A DNA stretch of 30,870 nucleotides, taken from positions 1-30,870 of the forward strand of contig NZ_SSNW01000070.1 in assembly GCF_004801315.1 (NCBI RefSeq), given 5' to 3'. The notes below the pieces were generated by a model. That model was given only the letters and a program-made list of their open reading frames with translations, was not told where the DNA came from and did no database searches. Positions 1 to 8,190 of this stretch are shown one piece after another (the first letter of the stretch is position 1; each line of letters starts with the position of its first letter). The translations under genes and the position numbers were made by a program. Origin of the DNA: Deinococcus sp. Arct2-2. Its GTDB lineage: Bacteria; Deinococcota; Deinococci; Deinococcales; Deinococcaceae.

Positions 1-454
1 GAGCGCCAAGCTCAGGTGGCTTAACCAGACGTGCGCAAGACCGACTCAAGCCCAGCCGCGACCACCCACAGTTCCACCGGCCCCTGAAATGCACGAAGTG
101 CTTGGTATAGAGAGTGACCAGCCTCATCGCTTGTAGCTGCGCAATCCGGGTATCGTGGCTTGCTCCGCCTCTTAGCAGCGGGGTATGGGATTGAAGGGTT
201 ATGTCAAGTTAAGTGTTTAGTAACTCATGTCACTTTATTTTTAAGTTAATTACGAATACACATGAACTGATTTAATTTCAGACAAAATTTAGAGGATCCT
301 AGAAGACTAGCTAGCATTAGTCAGCTACAGATTTAGGCATGCTAGGACTCATGTTTCACATGACATTCACTTCACTTGACACACCCCTGTAAGCAGCCAC
401 CCTGCCCCCTTCAGAGGGGAGGGGCTTGGGCTGAGGGTGGACTCGCGCCCAGAT
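1..454. other. Gene-free left edge with an AT-rich island
   Basis: I find no convincing gene here. The first 200 bases are GC-rich and have no recognisable product. About 205-370 is strikingly AT-rich compared with the rest of the window and contains short runs of T and A (near 235-245 and 283-290) and repeated CATG-type words. It could be an old insertion-sequence end, a promoter region or foreign DNA. The sequence alone does not decide. The stretch ends just beyond the stop codon of the LysR gene, which is on the minus strand. Confidence 0.5.
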
Positions 455-1402
455 TCACTGCGGTGGGGCAGGCTTGACCCGCCGGGATACAGCAGAGGGC
501 CGGAGAGCGGCGCTGCTCAGGCCCACCCCAGCCTGACGCACCAGGGCCACGAAGGCCCCGATCAGGGGCGAAGGCGCTTCTCGGTGCCAGGCGGCGACCA
601 AATCAATCTCTATCGGGGGCCCGTCCAGCACGCGGTACAGTACGCCGTCCACCGGTACCCGGCCCTGGCTGGCCGAAACGAGCGCCGCCCCCATGCCCGC
701 CGCAACCAACCCCACCAGAGCGGCCTCCGTGGCGACTTCCTGCACCACGCGGGGAGCTGCGCCCGCCTCCCGAAAACGCTGCTGGATGGCGTCGTACACA
801 GCGGGCTGCAGCTCCCGGTGACAGCCGATCAAGGCTTCTCGCGCCAGCGCCCCAAAGGGCACCCGACCCAGGCCGGTCAGTCGGTGTCCAGCGGGCAGGG
901 CCAGCACCAGCGGCTCGCGCAGCACCGTCTCGGTGATCAGGGTGTGATCCCCCAGCGGCGGACACAGCAGCCCGACCTGCACGTCACGGCGAGCGAGGGC
1001 CGCTTCCACCCCGGCAGAGGTGTGCTCGTGCAGCCGGAGCTGCACCTCCGGGAACTGCGCTCCGAATTGCTGCACGGCCAGCGGCAGCACGTTGCTGAGG
1101 GTTTGCGATTTGTATCCGACGCTCAGCTCGCCGGTTTCGCCGCGTGCGGCCCGCCGGGCAGCCTCGGCGGCGGTGGCTGTGCGCTGCAAGATCTCCCGGA
1201 CTTCCCTGAGGTACACCGTGCCTGCAGGCGTCAACTCGACCCGGCGCGAGGTGCGGCGCAGCAGCGGCGTTCCGATCTGCGCCTCCAGCCGCTTGATGGC
1301 GGCGCTGAGCGGCTGCTGCGCCAAGTTGAGGCGCTGGGCAGCATGACCAAAGTGCAGTTCCTCAGCCACAGCCACGAAATAACGCATCAGCCGGTGTTCC
1401 AT
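455..1402 (-). CDS. LysR-family transcriptional regulator
   Basis: This 315-residue protein has the normal LysR length. The N-terminal winged helix-turn-helix spans about residues 1-60, with the family pattern of a FVAVAEELHFGHAAQRL helix followed by QQPLSAAIKRLE and a TPAG turn. The C-terminal part, about residues 90-300, is the periplasmic-binding-protein-like effector domain. The gene is divergent from the aldo/keto reductase-SDR pair across a gap of about 300 bp. That is the classical arrangement for a LysR regulator acting on its neighbour, so control of those two oxidoreductase genes is likely. The inducer cannot be told. The ATG at 1402 gives the conserved N-terminus, but the Shine-Dalgarno sequence is weak. 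The long plus-strand reading frame over the same DNA is a GC-rich shadow. Confidence 0.93.
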   Translation of the reverse strand: MEHRLMRYFVAVAEELHFGHAAQRLNLAQQPLSAAIKRLEAQIGTPLLRRTSRRVELTPAGTVYLREVREILQRTATAAEAARRAARGETGELSVGYKSQTLSNVLPLAVQQFGAQFPEVQLRLHEHTSAGVEAALARRDVQVGLLCPPLGDHTLITETVLREPLVLALPAGHRLTGLGRVPFGALAREALIGCHRELQPAVYDAIQQRFREAGAAPRVVQEVATEAALVGLVAAGMGAALVSASQGRVPVDGVLYRVLDGPPIEIDLVAAWHREAPSPLIGAFVALVRQAGVGLSSAALRPSAVSRRVKPAPPQ

Positions 1403-1703
1403 CCTGGAGGTCTAGCACGATCATGCACGTTTAGAGTGTCGATCAGGACGGAAAGAGGTGTTGGACGTGACGGGAAGGAACGGCATACAGTGGTCAGGCG
1501 CTGGTTAACACTGCGTTTTTTGTAGCCAGGCAGGTGCTTTGGTTTTCTTGGAGTCGCTCGGCCAATCCACAGCGGAACCCTGGGGTGAGCAGGCTCCGGC
1601 AGCGTCCATCAGAGGAAACGTGGCGCGAGACTGAACCCTTTTGCGCTGAGGCGGGGCTGGCCTCTCTTCTTCACCGTCTCCCAAATCCACCCAGGAGCCC
1701 TCC
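1403..1703. promoter_or_regulatory. Divergent control region between lysR and the reductase pair
   Basis: This gene-free stretch separates the LysR start from the aldo/keto reductase start. The hexamer CGATCA occurs twice in direct orientation, at 1418-1423 and 1440-1445, spaced 22 bp or about two helical turns. That spacing suits a regulator contacting one face of the DNA. A weak plus-strand promoter candidate is TTGGAC at 1461-1466, a 17-bp gap, then CATACA at 1484-1489. An AGGAG just before the ATG at 1704 serves translation. The link to LysR is inferred from position only. Confidence 0.4.
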
Positions 1704-2750
1704 ATGAATCTGACTGATTACCGAACCTTGGGCCGCAGTGGCCTGATTGTCAGCCCGTTTGCCTTGGGCACCATGACCTACGGCGCGGCCCGCTGGGGCT
1801 CGCCTGACGACGCTTCAGAGGCTGTCTTTAATGCTTACGTCGACGAGGGCGGCAATTTTGTCGACAGCGCCGACACTTACGCCAAAGGCCGCAGCGAGGA
1901 GCTGCTGGGCGGCTTCATCGCCAAACGCAAGCTGCGCGACGCCGTCGTCCTGGCGACCAAGTTCACCTGGAATGCCGTCCCTGGTCAGCCCACCACCAGC
2001 GGCAATGGACGCAAGAATATTTACCGTGCGCTGGAAGGTTCACTGAAGCGGCTGGGTACCGACTACATTGATCTGTACTGGCTGCACCACTGGGACACCG
2101 TTACCCCTGTTGAAGAGGTGTTGCAGACCCTGGGAGACCTGGTTCGTGCAGGCACCATCCGCTATTTCGGATTTTCGAACGTGCCTGCCTGGTACGTGGC
2201 GCAGGCCGCGACTCTCGCCCAAGTGCACGGCGTGCCTGGCCCCGTGGCGCTTCAGCTCGAGTACTCATTGGTCGAGCGCGGCATTGAGCGTGAGCACACG
2301 GGCGCGGCGCGGCAGTTTGGGCTGGGAATCACCCCCTGGAGTCCGTTGGCGGCCGGATTCTTAGCCGGCAAGTACAGCCGGGAAGCCGGCGGCGAGGGCC
2401 GGCTCAGCGGCGCTAATCCGTTCGGTGATTCCAAATTTACGGAGGCCAATTGGACGGTGCTGGACGCGCTGAAGAAGGTGGCGACCGAATTGGGCCGCCC
2501 ATCCGCTCAGGTGGCCTTGGCCTGGGCGCTGGCCCAGCCGGGCATCACCGCGCCGCTGATCGGGGCCAGGACACCAGAGCAGTTGCAGGACAACCTCGCC
2601 TCGCTGGACATCGCCTTGACGCCCCCGCATCTCCACATCCTTGACCAGGCCAGCGCACTGACACCCAGCACGCCCTCCTCCATTCTGGGGCCGGGGATCC
2701 GCAAGATGGTGTTCGGCGGCTCAACCGTGAGGGGCTGGGACGAACAGTGA
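1704..2750 (+). CDS. Aldo/keto reductase
   Basis: This 348-residue NADPH-dependent aldo/keto reductase has a full-length TIM-barrel sequence. The family signatures are present: an N-terminal GRSGLIVSPFALGTMTYG segment, the catalytic tetrad Asp54, Tyr59, Lys86 and His128 (in DSADTYAKG, ATKFTW and WLHHWD), and a C-terminal NADP-binding region with PLIGARTPEQL. It resembles the YajO/Gcy-like group acting on aldehydes or ketones. The substrate is not evident. An AGGAG lies before the ATG. The stop is followed 20 bases later by the SDR start, so the two are probably one transcription unit, controlled by the divergent LysR protein. Confidence 0.94.
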   Translation: MNLTDYRTLGRSGLIVSPFALGTMTYGAARWGSPDDASEAVFNAYVDEGGNFVDSADTYAKGRSEELLGGFIAKRKLRDAVVLATKFTWNAVPGQPTTSGNGRKNIYRALEGSLKRLGTDYIDLYWLHHWDTVTPVEEVLQTLGDLVRAGTIRYFGFSNVPAWYVAQAATLAQVHGVPGPVALQLEYSLVERGIEREHTGAARQFGLGITPWSPLAAGFLAGKYSREAGGEGRLSGANPFGDSKFTEANWTVLDALKKVATELGRPSAQVALAWALAQPGITAPLIGARTPEQLQDNLASLDIALTPPHLHILDQASALTPSTPSSILGPGIRKMVFGGSTVRGWDEQ

Positions 2751-2770
2751 CCGGCTCGGGAGGAGTTCCC

Positions 2771-3565
2771 ATGACGATGATCACTGATTCTGCCGCTGCT
2801 TTCGCCCGCCGTCTGGAGGGCAAAGTGGCCCTCATCACTGGAGCGGGCAGCGGCATCGGTCAGGCCGCCGCGCTGGCATTTGCCCACCATGGAGCCGCCG
2901 TCGTTCTGGCCGGGCGGCGTGAGGCCGAGCTCCACGCCGTGGCCGACCAGATCACCGGCACCGGGGGCCGGGCGCTGGCCCTGCCGACCGACGTGTCAGA
3001 CGAGGCGGCCATCCGGGCCTTGGTGCAGCACACCGTGGATCAGTTCGGGCAGCTCGACGCCGCCTTTAACAACGCCGGGATCACGGGGCCGTTCCTGCCG
3101 ATCACGCAGCTGACAGCAGCTGATTTCGATGCCGTCATGGCGACCAATTTGCGGGGGGTTTGGCTGCTGATCAAATACGAGCTGGAGGCCATGCAGCGGA
3201 AGGGCACGGGCGGCTCCATCGTCAACACCTCGTCGTTCCTCTCGCAGGCGGCCTCTGCGGGGACATCTCTGTATTCAGCCAGCAAGGCGGGTCTGGACGC
3301 CATGATCCGGGCCGTGGCGCTGGAGGTGGGCCCTGCGGGCATCCGCATCAACAACGTCAACCCCGGCGCAATCCAGACCCCCATGATGGAGGGCACTCCA
3401 CCAGAGGTTCAGACTACCCTGGCACGTCACGCGGCGCTGGGACGTCTGGGGACCCCAGAGGACGTGGGGGACGTGGCAAGCTGGCTGTGCTCGGATGAGG
3501 CGCGCTTCATCACCGGCCAGAGCCTGCTGGTGGACGGGGGCTTCACCATTGCGGGCCTGCGCTGA
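2771..3565 (+). CDS. SDR-family oxidoreductase
   Basis: This 264-residue classical short-chain dehydrogenase/reductase shows the TGAGSGIG cofactor loop at residues 23-30, NNAG at 100-103, a catalytic Ser near 154 and the YSASK motif with Tyr168 and Lys172. It ends in the usual GQSLLVDGG segment. The pattern is that of a glucose-1-dehydrogenase/3-oxoacyl-ACP reductase-like protein. Its substrate is unknown. A GTG at 2747 overlaps the reductase stop, but a strong GGGAGGAG at 2758-2765 sits correctly for the ATG at 2771, which I prefer. It follows the aldo/keto reductase directly, so the pair may carry out successive oxidoreduction steps. Confidence 0.94.
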   Translation: MTMITDSAAAFARRLEGKVALITGAGSGIGQAAALAFAHHGAAVVLAGRREAELHAVADQITGTGGRALALPTDVSDEAAIRALVQHTVDQFGQLDAAFNNAGITGPFLPITQLTAADFDAVMATNLRGVWLLIKYELEAMQRKGTGGSIVNTSSFLSQAASAGTSLYSASKAGLDAMIRAVALEVGPAGIRINNVNPGAIQTPMMEGTPPEVQTTLARHAALGRLGTPEDVGDVASWLCSDEARFITGQSLLVDGGFTIAGLR

Positions 3566-3868
3566 AGCGGGGCTGGCTGGCGCCCTCAAAATAGAGTGAA
3601 CCCAAAGTACCGTCAGAGGGGGTCAGTCCATGGAGCTACAGGGCATAACCGATGACGCTGAGGGGAAAACGGTGGCGGTAAGGTATCCGGTCAGTCACAG
3701 TGTACCCCTCGACCTCGCTTGAGTTGCTAGAGCTCGGTGAGGCTTGTTATAACTGACGAACGGTCAATCCACACTGCTCCATTGGATGTCATCCCACCTG
3801 AGCAGGACCATTGATCTCTGAACCGACCTGCCTCAGGCATCTCATTGTCAATACGTCAACATGCTGTC
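3566..3868. other. Gap between the SDR and marR genes
   Basis: No gene is recognised. A short frame begins at 3630 with an ATG but resembles nothing known. The stretch ends in the leader of the MarR gene, where GTCAATACGTCAAC lies just before the start and could be an operator half-site arrangement. I see no terminator with a T-run after the SDR gene. Confidence 0.35.
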
Positions 3869-4363
3869 ATGACCAAACGCACGAATCAAGAACAGGTCGT
3901 CAATGACTTGGGTGCCGCGGTCTTCCAGTTGAGTGGCCGGTTGGTCGAGGTGGGCAACCGCTTGGTCGAAGACCTCGGGCTCACCGAGGCGCGGTGGCAG
4001 GTACTCGGCGCCATCGCCTCATCGCCTCTGCCCTTGCCCGTGGCCCACCTCGCGCGGCACATGGGCCTGTCCCGGCAGGCGGTTCAGCGCCTCGTCGACC
4101 TGCTGGCGGATCAAGGCCTGGTCAGCTTCGTGCCCAACCCACATCACCAGCGCGCCAAATGGGTCGTGCTCACGGCCCAGGGCCAGGCGGCTGAAGCCGC
4201 CGCCCAGGAACGCTGGCGACCCTGGGCGCGCCAGCTGGAGGCAGCGCTGGGCGGGGAGCACCTGGCCACGGCGCTCGATGTGCTCAGGCGCATGGACGCG
4301 TTCTTGGCCACGGCGCTGCCCCCGACGGGTGGGGAAACCGACCCAGAGGAGGTCGACAGCTGA
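3869..4363 (+). CDS. MarR-family transcriptional regulator
   Basis: This protein of about 164 residues is of normal MarR length. The winged-helix core is clear: a LGLTEARWQVLGAI helix, PVAHLARHMGLSRQAVQRL as the recognition region, then a wing beginning LVSFVPNPHHQRAKWVVLT. The C-terminal helices would form the dimer interface. MarR proteins usually repress neighbouring genes and release DNA on binding small phenolic or other ligands. A TTG at 3845 gives a longer frame, but the ATG at 3869 gives the usual N-terminus. The VOC-fold gene downstream on the same strand is the likeliest partner, although 314 bp and a hairpin separate them. Confidence 0.9.
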   Translation: MTKRTNQEQVVNDLGAAVFQLSGRLVEVGNRLVEDLGLTEARWQVLGAIASSPLPLPVAHLARHMGLSRQAVQRLVDLLADQGLVSFVPNPHHQRAKWVVLTAQGQAAEAAAQERWRPWARQLEAALGGEHLATALDVLRRMDAFLATALPPTGGETDPEEVDS

Positions 4364-4445
4364 ATTGATCTCGTGGCAAGTCCGGTCTGGATCCAGCTCG
4401 TGCATCGCAACACTCCCTGTCATTGGCGTTGACGTGTGTTGTCTC

Positions 4446-4471
4446 GCCGCACACCAGTTGAAGTGTGCGGC
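4446..4471. terminator. Hairpin after the marR gene
   Basis: GCCGCACAC at 4446-4454 is perfectly complementary to GTGTGCGGC at 4463-4471, with an 8-base loop. The hairpin sits about 80 bp after the MarR stop. No T-run follows on either strand, so it may be a weak terminator or an operator palindrome rather than a standard intrinsic terminator. The rest of the 314-bp gap, 4364-4677, shows no gene. Confidence 0.4.
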
Positions 4472-4677
4472 ACCCACGTGCCAGGCGTGGAGCTGATGTT
4501 CCAGAGACAAGGGCTTGGCTGCCTCAAGGAGAGGCGCGCACGTCAACAAGGGCTCAGGCGGCAGGTGCGGCGCTGACCTGCTCCAGCGCCACGACCACTT
4601 CGCTTCGGTGGAGCGACCAAACGCTTCATCTCACCACTCCAGTCTTGGGCCTCTGGCCGGAGCTTGAAAAGGAAGTC

Positions 4678-5064
4678 ATGAAACTCAACCATCTCAACCT
4701 GACCGTCAGCGATGTCCCGGCCGCGCATCACTTTCTCACCACCTACTTCGGTTTCGAGCCCGCCTTCGGCTCCACCCAAGACGCCCCCGTCGCCGTGCTG
4801 ACAGACGACAACGGCTTGCTGCTCACCTTGATGAACCCCCAACAGCAGGGCGACGTGACCTATCCTGGCCTGTTCCATATCGGGTTTGTGCAGGGCAGCC
4901 GTGCGGAGGTCGATGCGGTCTACCAGCGGTTGAGTGAGGCAGGTGTTGCGGCCAAACCTGCACACGAGTTTCACGGCTCGTACACCTTTTATGTCAAGGC
5001 GCCCGGCGGCTTCCTGGTCGAGGTGCTGAGTTGGGAGGGGACGGCTCTGGCCACTTCACCCTAA
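4678..5064 (+). CDS. VOC-family (glyoxalase/dioxygenase fold) protein
   Basis: This 128-residue single-domain vicinal-oxygen-chelate protein begins MKLNHLNLTVSDV, which supplies the usual first metal-binding histidine. It continues with a FLTTYFGFEP helix, a central GLFHIGFV strand and a C-terminal YVKAPGGFLVEVLSW strand carrying the usual metal-binding glutamate. Members bind metal and include glyoxalase I, ring-cleaving dioxygenases and drug-binding resistance proteins. The exact activity is open. The frame extends upstream to 4465, but AAGGAAG sits correctly before the ATG at 4678 and homology starts there. The MarR gene upstream makes regulation by a small molecule plausible. Confidence 0.88.
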   Translation: MKLNHLNLTVSDVPAAHHFLTTYFGFEPAFGSTQDAPVAVLTDDNGLLLTLMNPQQQGDVTYPGLFHIGFVQGSRAEVDAVYQRLSEAGVAAKPAHEFHGSYTFYVKAPGGFLVEVLSWEGTALATSP

Positions 5065-5127
5065 CGGCGCGAGATTGACCCAGCGGCGGTATGAAGTTCA
5101 GATCGCCGCATTCACAGCGGGTGGGCA

Positions 5128-5271
5128 GTTCAACTGGGCCTTCAGGCCAAAGGCAAACCAAAAATGATGATCGTAGGCGCTGCCATGCGAAAACTGCTGC
5201 ACCTGATGTATGGGGTCGTGAAACATGGCGTTCCCTTCTCACCAGCGGGGTGGCCTCAGTGCATTGCCTGA
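5128..5271 (+). pseudogene. 3' remnant of an IS110-family transposase
   Basis: Only the last 40 or so residues survive, reading GKPKMMIVGAAMRKLLHLMY and continuing GVVKHGVPFSP. This matches the C-terminal end of IS110-type transposases. The intact copy at 16677-17690 ends comparably with GKPKKVALIALARKLL and VLKSGQKFNP, but the two differ enough to come from different elements. Nothing upstream in the frame resembles the DEDD or serine domains, so the element was truncated long ago. It lies tail to tail with an IS3 remnant. Confidence 0.65.
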
Positions 5272-5282
5272 GGCCATCCCGC
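5245..5282. terminator. 15-bp hairpin at the end of the IS110 remnant
   Basis: GCGGGGTGGCCTCAG at 5245-5259 pairs with CTGAGGCCATCCCGC at 5268-5282, with one G-T position and an 8-base loop. The remnant's TGA stop at 5269-5271 lies in the 3' arm. No T-run follows. It looks like an insulating hairpin of a mobile element, similar in concept to those closing the two IS6 transposase genes farther on. Confidence 0.5.
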
Positions 5283-5315
5283 TGCCAAAGCCAGTGGGTC
5301 ATCGACGCTTGATTC

Positions 5316-5574
5316 TCAAGGCGGAATCTCTTGACGCAAGATGTCGTTTTCTTTCCGCAGGCGTTTGAGTTCCTCCTGTTCGGGTGTCAAGAGCTGACGG
5401 CCCTGACCAGGAAAGGCCAAATCCCCGTTGTGTTGGTCGGCTTTAATCCGCTTTCTCAAGGCTGAAAGTCCACTGCCAAGGTCGCGGGTGGTACCCGCGA
5501 TATTTTCGGTGGACTGCGTGAGTTGAACAGCAGTAACGCTTAAATTCCGCGGTGTAGGTGTTGCGTTGGGTCAC
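5316..5574 (-). pseudogene. Frameshifted IS3-family orfA remnant
   Basis: Read on the minus strand from a GTG at 5574, the frame begins TQRNTYTAEFKR, the standard opening of an IS3-group OrfA helix-turn-helix protein. Near 5536-5540 the frame shifts. The continuation in the next frame is QLTQSTENIAG, then GLSALRKRIKADQHNGD, and finally LTPEQEELKRLRKENDILRQ before a TGA at 5316-5318. That is the rest of a typical OrfA including its leucine-zipper-like tail. No orfB follows, so the element is dead. The segment 5600-5735 upstream may include its end but holds no gene. Confidence 0.72.
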
Positions 5575-5735
5575 GGGGTACCTCTGCGTGAATCGGGGCT
5601 GAACTCCATGTGTGCAGAAGCGACTCACCCTCAGTTTCCCATTGCCCAAATGTTCGTTCCAGCAGGTTTGGCGTACAGTTAGGGCCGATCTAGGTCGTGA
5701 TCCATCAAGGAACACCCCATGGGCGTCTCAGCACT

Positions 5736-6680
5736 TCATTTGCACTCAACCCGGCCCAGTGGTGTGGACGCGTTCATCAACGCAGCACACGCGGCGTCCC
5801 AGGCGCGGTCTTCGGGGTAGAGCGCGGAGCGGAGGTAAGCCCAGGTCAGCCGCTGAACCGCCGCCACCCGCTCGGGGTTCTCGTCCGTTGTCTCCGTCAC
5901 GAGATAGCCGGAAATTCCGCCCAACAGGTGTTGTGCGCCAAAGAGCGTCACCAGGCACTCACTCCCCGGACTCATGCCGTAGGCGTCTGTGAACCAGTCC
6001 GGCCCGCGTGGGCTCAGTGGAGAGTCGTCCTGATCACCCGCCACCACCAGGGTTGGCGTCGTCATCTCCGCAAAGCTCAGATTCATGAACGGAAAGTGTT
6101 CGGTGGCGAACGGGCCCAGGTCTGCTCCTCCCTGGCCAGTCGCAGAAAGCAGCACACCAGCCTTGATTCGCGGGTCGGACATGTCCTCGCCCACGCTGCC
6201 GTCAGGGGCAATCACCCTCGCGCCCAGCAGCATTCCGGTCGTCTGAGCGCCGTACGAATGCCCAACAGCAGCAATGCGGGTTCGGTCGAGACGGCCCTCG
6301 AGCCCCGGAACAGACGCTTCGATAAGGTCAAGGTGGTCGAGGACACGCTTCATGTCTTCGACCCGGAACCGCCAGATTGAGGGGGTTCGGGGATCCTCTG
6401 GGCTCAGGCCCAACGTTCTGGAATCGAGGAAAGTGGGCTGCAAGACGACGAAGCCGTGCGCCGCCCAAAAGTCCACGAGCGGAGCATAGCCGTCCAGGGA
6501 AGAACCGAAGCCGTGCGCGAAGACAAGGATAGGCAGGTGCTGCCCGGTCGCGGGAGCCGAGACCCGCACCTGCACGTCCCCACCCCGGCCTGGGGCGGGG
6601 AGGATCAGTGAGCGGAGTGAAATCACAGGAGTGGGCGGACTGACAGGTGCATCTGGAGTAACAGTGGTGAGTTGAGTCAT
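5736..6680 (-). CDS. Alpha/beta-hydrolase (chlorophyllase/PAF-acetylhydrolase-like)
   Basis: This serine hydrolase of about 314 residues has the alpha/beta fold. It shows an oxyanion segment VFAHGFGSSLDGY, the nucleophile elbow VGHSYGAQT (GxSxG), a late acidic residue in VVAGDQDDSPL and a histidine in FGAQHLLGG that would complete the triad. Such proteins hydrolyse esters or lactones. The layout resembles chlorophyllase-like or acetylhydrolase-like proteins. The substrate is unknown. Two in-frame ATGs lie close together. AAGGAG is correctly spaced only for the second, at 6680, so that start is used. The gene follows the SDR gene by 14 bases and should be co-transcribed with it under TetR control. 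Confidence 0.88.
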   Translation of the reverse strand: MTQLTTVTPDAPVSPPTPVISLRSLILPAPGRGGDVQVRVSAPATGQHLPILVFAHGFGSSLDGYAPLVDFWAAHGFVVLQPTFLDSRTLGLSPEDPRTPSIWRFRVEDMKRVLDHLDLIEASVPGLEGRLDRTRIAAVGHSYGAQTTGMLLGARVIAPDGSVGEDMSDPRIKAGVLLSATGQGGADLGPFATEHFPFMNLSFAEMTTPTLVVAGDQDDSPLSPRGPDWFTDAYGMSPGSECLVTLFGAQHLLGGISGYLVTETTDENPERVAAVQRLTWAYLRSALYPEDRAWDAACAALMNASTPLGRVECK

Positions 6681-6694
6681 AGACATCTCCTTGA

Positions 6695-7447
6695 TTACCA
6701 GGGGGTCGGGCCAGTGGTGCTTGAGAACGTGCCGGTCGGGCCGTCCATGTTGAGAAGCGCGAGGCGCACGGCTTCACGGGCACCCTCTTCAATGGTGCCG
6801 GTGCCCTGGTTGTTGTTGAGGTCTGTCCGGGTGAAGCCCGGGTCTGCAGCGTTGACCTTGATGCGGGTCGACTCCAGTTCAATGGCCAGCGAGAGCGTGA
6901 CCGCATTCAGGGCCGTCTTCGACGCGCTGTACACGACACCGAACATGGAGCGATGCGGGTTGGCCGGATCCGCGTGCCGTGTCAGCGAGCCAGCGCCGCT
7001 CGATACGTTGACGATGCGTCCAGCGGGCGCTTCGAGAAGCAGTGGAAGCAGCGCCTGCGTCACGGCGAGGACACCGAAGACGTTCGTCTCGAACACCGCG
7101 CGCACCTCGTCCAGGGACGCCACGCTCGCGCGACTCGAGGTCATGACTTCCTCAAGCCGTGTGCCTGCCTGACCCGCGTGCGAGATGGCGGCGTTGTTCA
7201 CCAGAACGTCGAGACGCCCGAATTCATGCTGGAGGCGCTCTGCGGCCGCGGCGATTGAGGCCTGATCGGTCACGTCCAGCTGGAGGGCGTGAGCGTTCGG
7301 GCCGATGCTTTTCGCGGCTGTCTCCCCACGTTCGAGATTGCGCGACCCGACGAGGACGGTGAGGCCGTGTGCCGCGAGATCTTTGGCGATTTGAAGACCG
7401 ATGCCCTTATTGGCTCCGGTGACCAGAGCGACGGGGTTGTCGTGCAT
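6695..7447 (-). CDS. SDR-family oxidoreductase (carbonyl-reductase-like)
   Basis: This 250-residue short-chain dehydrogenase has the TGANKGIG cofactor loop at residues 10-17, typical of the carbonyl-reductase-like branch. It also has NNAA in place of NNAG, a catalytic serine in NVSSGAG and a YSASK motif. It would be an NADPH-dependent ketone or aldehyde reductase. A longer frame starts at 7480, but AAAGGAG just before the ATG at 7447 fixes the start. It is the first gene of a minus-strand operon with the hydrolase. It is divergent from tetR, and two palindromes stand between them, so repression by the TetR protein is very likely. Confidence 0.92.
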   Translation of the reverse strand: MHDNPVALVTGANKGIGLQIAKDLAAHGLTVLVGSRNLERGETAAKSIGPNAHALQLDVTDQASIAAAAERLQHEFGRLDVLVNNAAISHAGQAGTRLEEVMTSSRASVASLDEVRAVFETNVFGVLAVTQALLPLLLEAPAGRIVNVSSGAGSLTRHADPANPHRSMFGVVYSASKTALNAVTLSLAIELESTRIKVNAADPGFTRTDLNNNQGTGTIEEGAREAVRLALLNMDGPTGTFSSTTGPTPW

Positions 7448-7507
7448 GTCTTTCTCCTTTTTGCAGCAATGCGCCGTCACAGCGACTCGCCTGTGATAGC
7501 TTCAGTG

Positions 7508-7551
7508 AAGCGGAACACTGCTCCGATACGATACGGCACAGCGTTCCGCTT
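7508..7551. promoter_or_regulatory. Double palindromic TetR operator
   Basis: AAGCGGAACACTG at 7508-7520 is mirrored by CAGCGTTCCGCTT at 7539-7551, with 12 of 13 positions matching. The 44 bp splits into two 22-bp halves (7508-7529 and 7530-7551), each of which is itself an imperfect palindrome of CGGA...TCCG or CGG...CCG type. The site lies between the divergent SDR and tetR starts. TetR-family dimers bind such sites and often repress both directions. Binding by this protein is inferred from location and symmetry. Confidence 0.7.
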
Positions 7552-7581
7552 GTCAAATAGAGGCATGGAGGTGATCTTGCA

Positions 7582-8181
7582 GTGACAGACGCAGCAGGAA
7601 CAGACTCAAATGAGCGAGCAACACAGGGGGCCTCGACCAAGCGGGCCGATGCCCGGCGGAACCAACAGACGGTGTTGGATGTAGCCGCCGCCCTGTTTGT
7701 CAGTTCCGGGGTGGAGGTGCCGGTTCGGGAGATCGCGGCGAAGGCCGGCGTCGGAACGGGCACGATCTACCGGCACTTTCCGACCCGGGCAGAGCTGATC
7801 GTCGCGGTCTATCGACACCAGATTGAGGCCTGCGCCGAGGCCGGTCCGGCGCTCCTCGCCAGCAGCAGCAGTCCTTACGAGGCGCTGGGACAGTGGATCA
7901 ACCTCTTCGTCGATTTCCTGACCACCAAGCACGGCCTCGCTGCGGCGATGCAGTCAGACAAGGCCAGTTTTGACACTTTGCACGCCTATTTCCTGGACCG
8001 CCTAGTTCCCGTGTGTACTGGGCTGCTTGACGCTGCCGCTGAATCTGGCGAGATCCACACAGACATTGAGGCTTACGAATTGATGCGCGGCGTGGGCAAC
8101 CTCTGCATCGGCGCGGGCGACTCCCACTATGACCCCCGTCGCTTGGTCGCGTTGCTCGTTGCCGGACTAGGCCAACCGTAA
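7582..8181 (+). CDS. TetR-family transcriptional regulator
   Basis: This protein of about 199 residues has a clear N-terminal TetR helix-turn-helix: LDVAAALFVSSGVEVPVREI, then AAKAGVGTGTIYRHFPTRAEL, at about residues 31-72. The C-terminal helical part would be the ligand and dimer domain. The start is a GTG at 7582 preceded by GGAGGTGATC. It is divergent from the SDR-hydrolase operon and probably represses both that operon and itself through the double palindrome at 7508-7551. The ligand is likely a substrate or analogue of the reductase. A recombinase remnant begins directly after its stop, so the C-terminal residues could have been altered by an insertion. Confidence 0.92.
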   Translation: MTDAAGTDSNERATQGASTKRADARRNQQTVLDVAAALFVSSGVEVPVREIAAKAGVGTGTIYRHFPTRAELIVAVYRHQIEACAEAGPALLASSSSPYEALGQWINLFVDFLTTKHGLAAAMQSDKASFDTLHAYFLDRLVPVCTGLLDAAAESGEIHTDIEAYELMRGVGNLCIGAGDSHYDPRRLVALLVAGLGQP

Positions 8182-8190
8182 GCACCGCCC

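Noticed and set aside
437..1525. A 362-codon plus-strand open frame
   Set aside because: It is antisense to the well-supported LysR gene, has no recognisable domain and is a typical shadow in GC-rich DNA.
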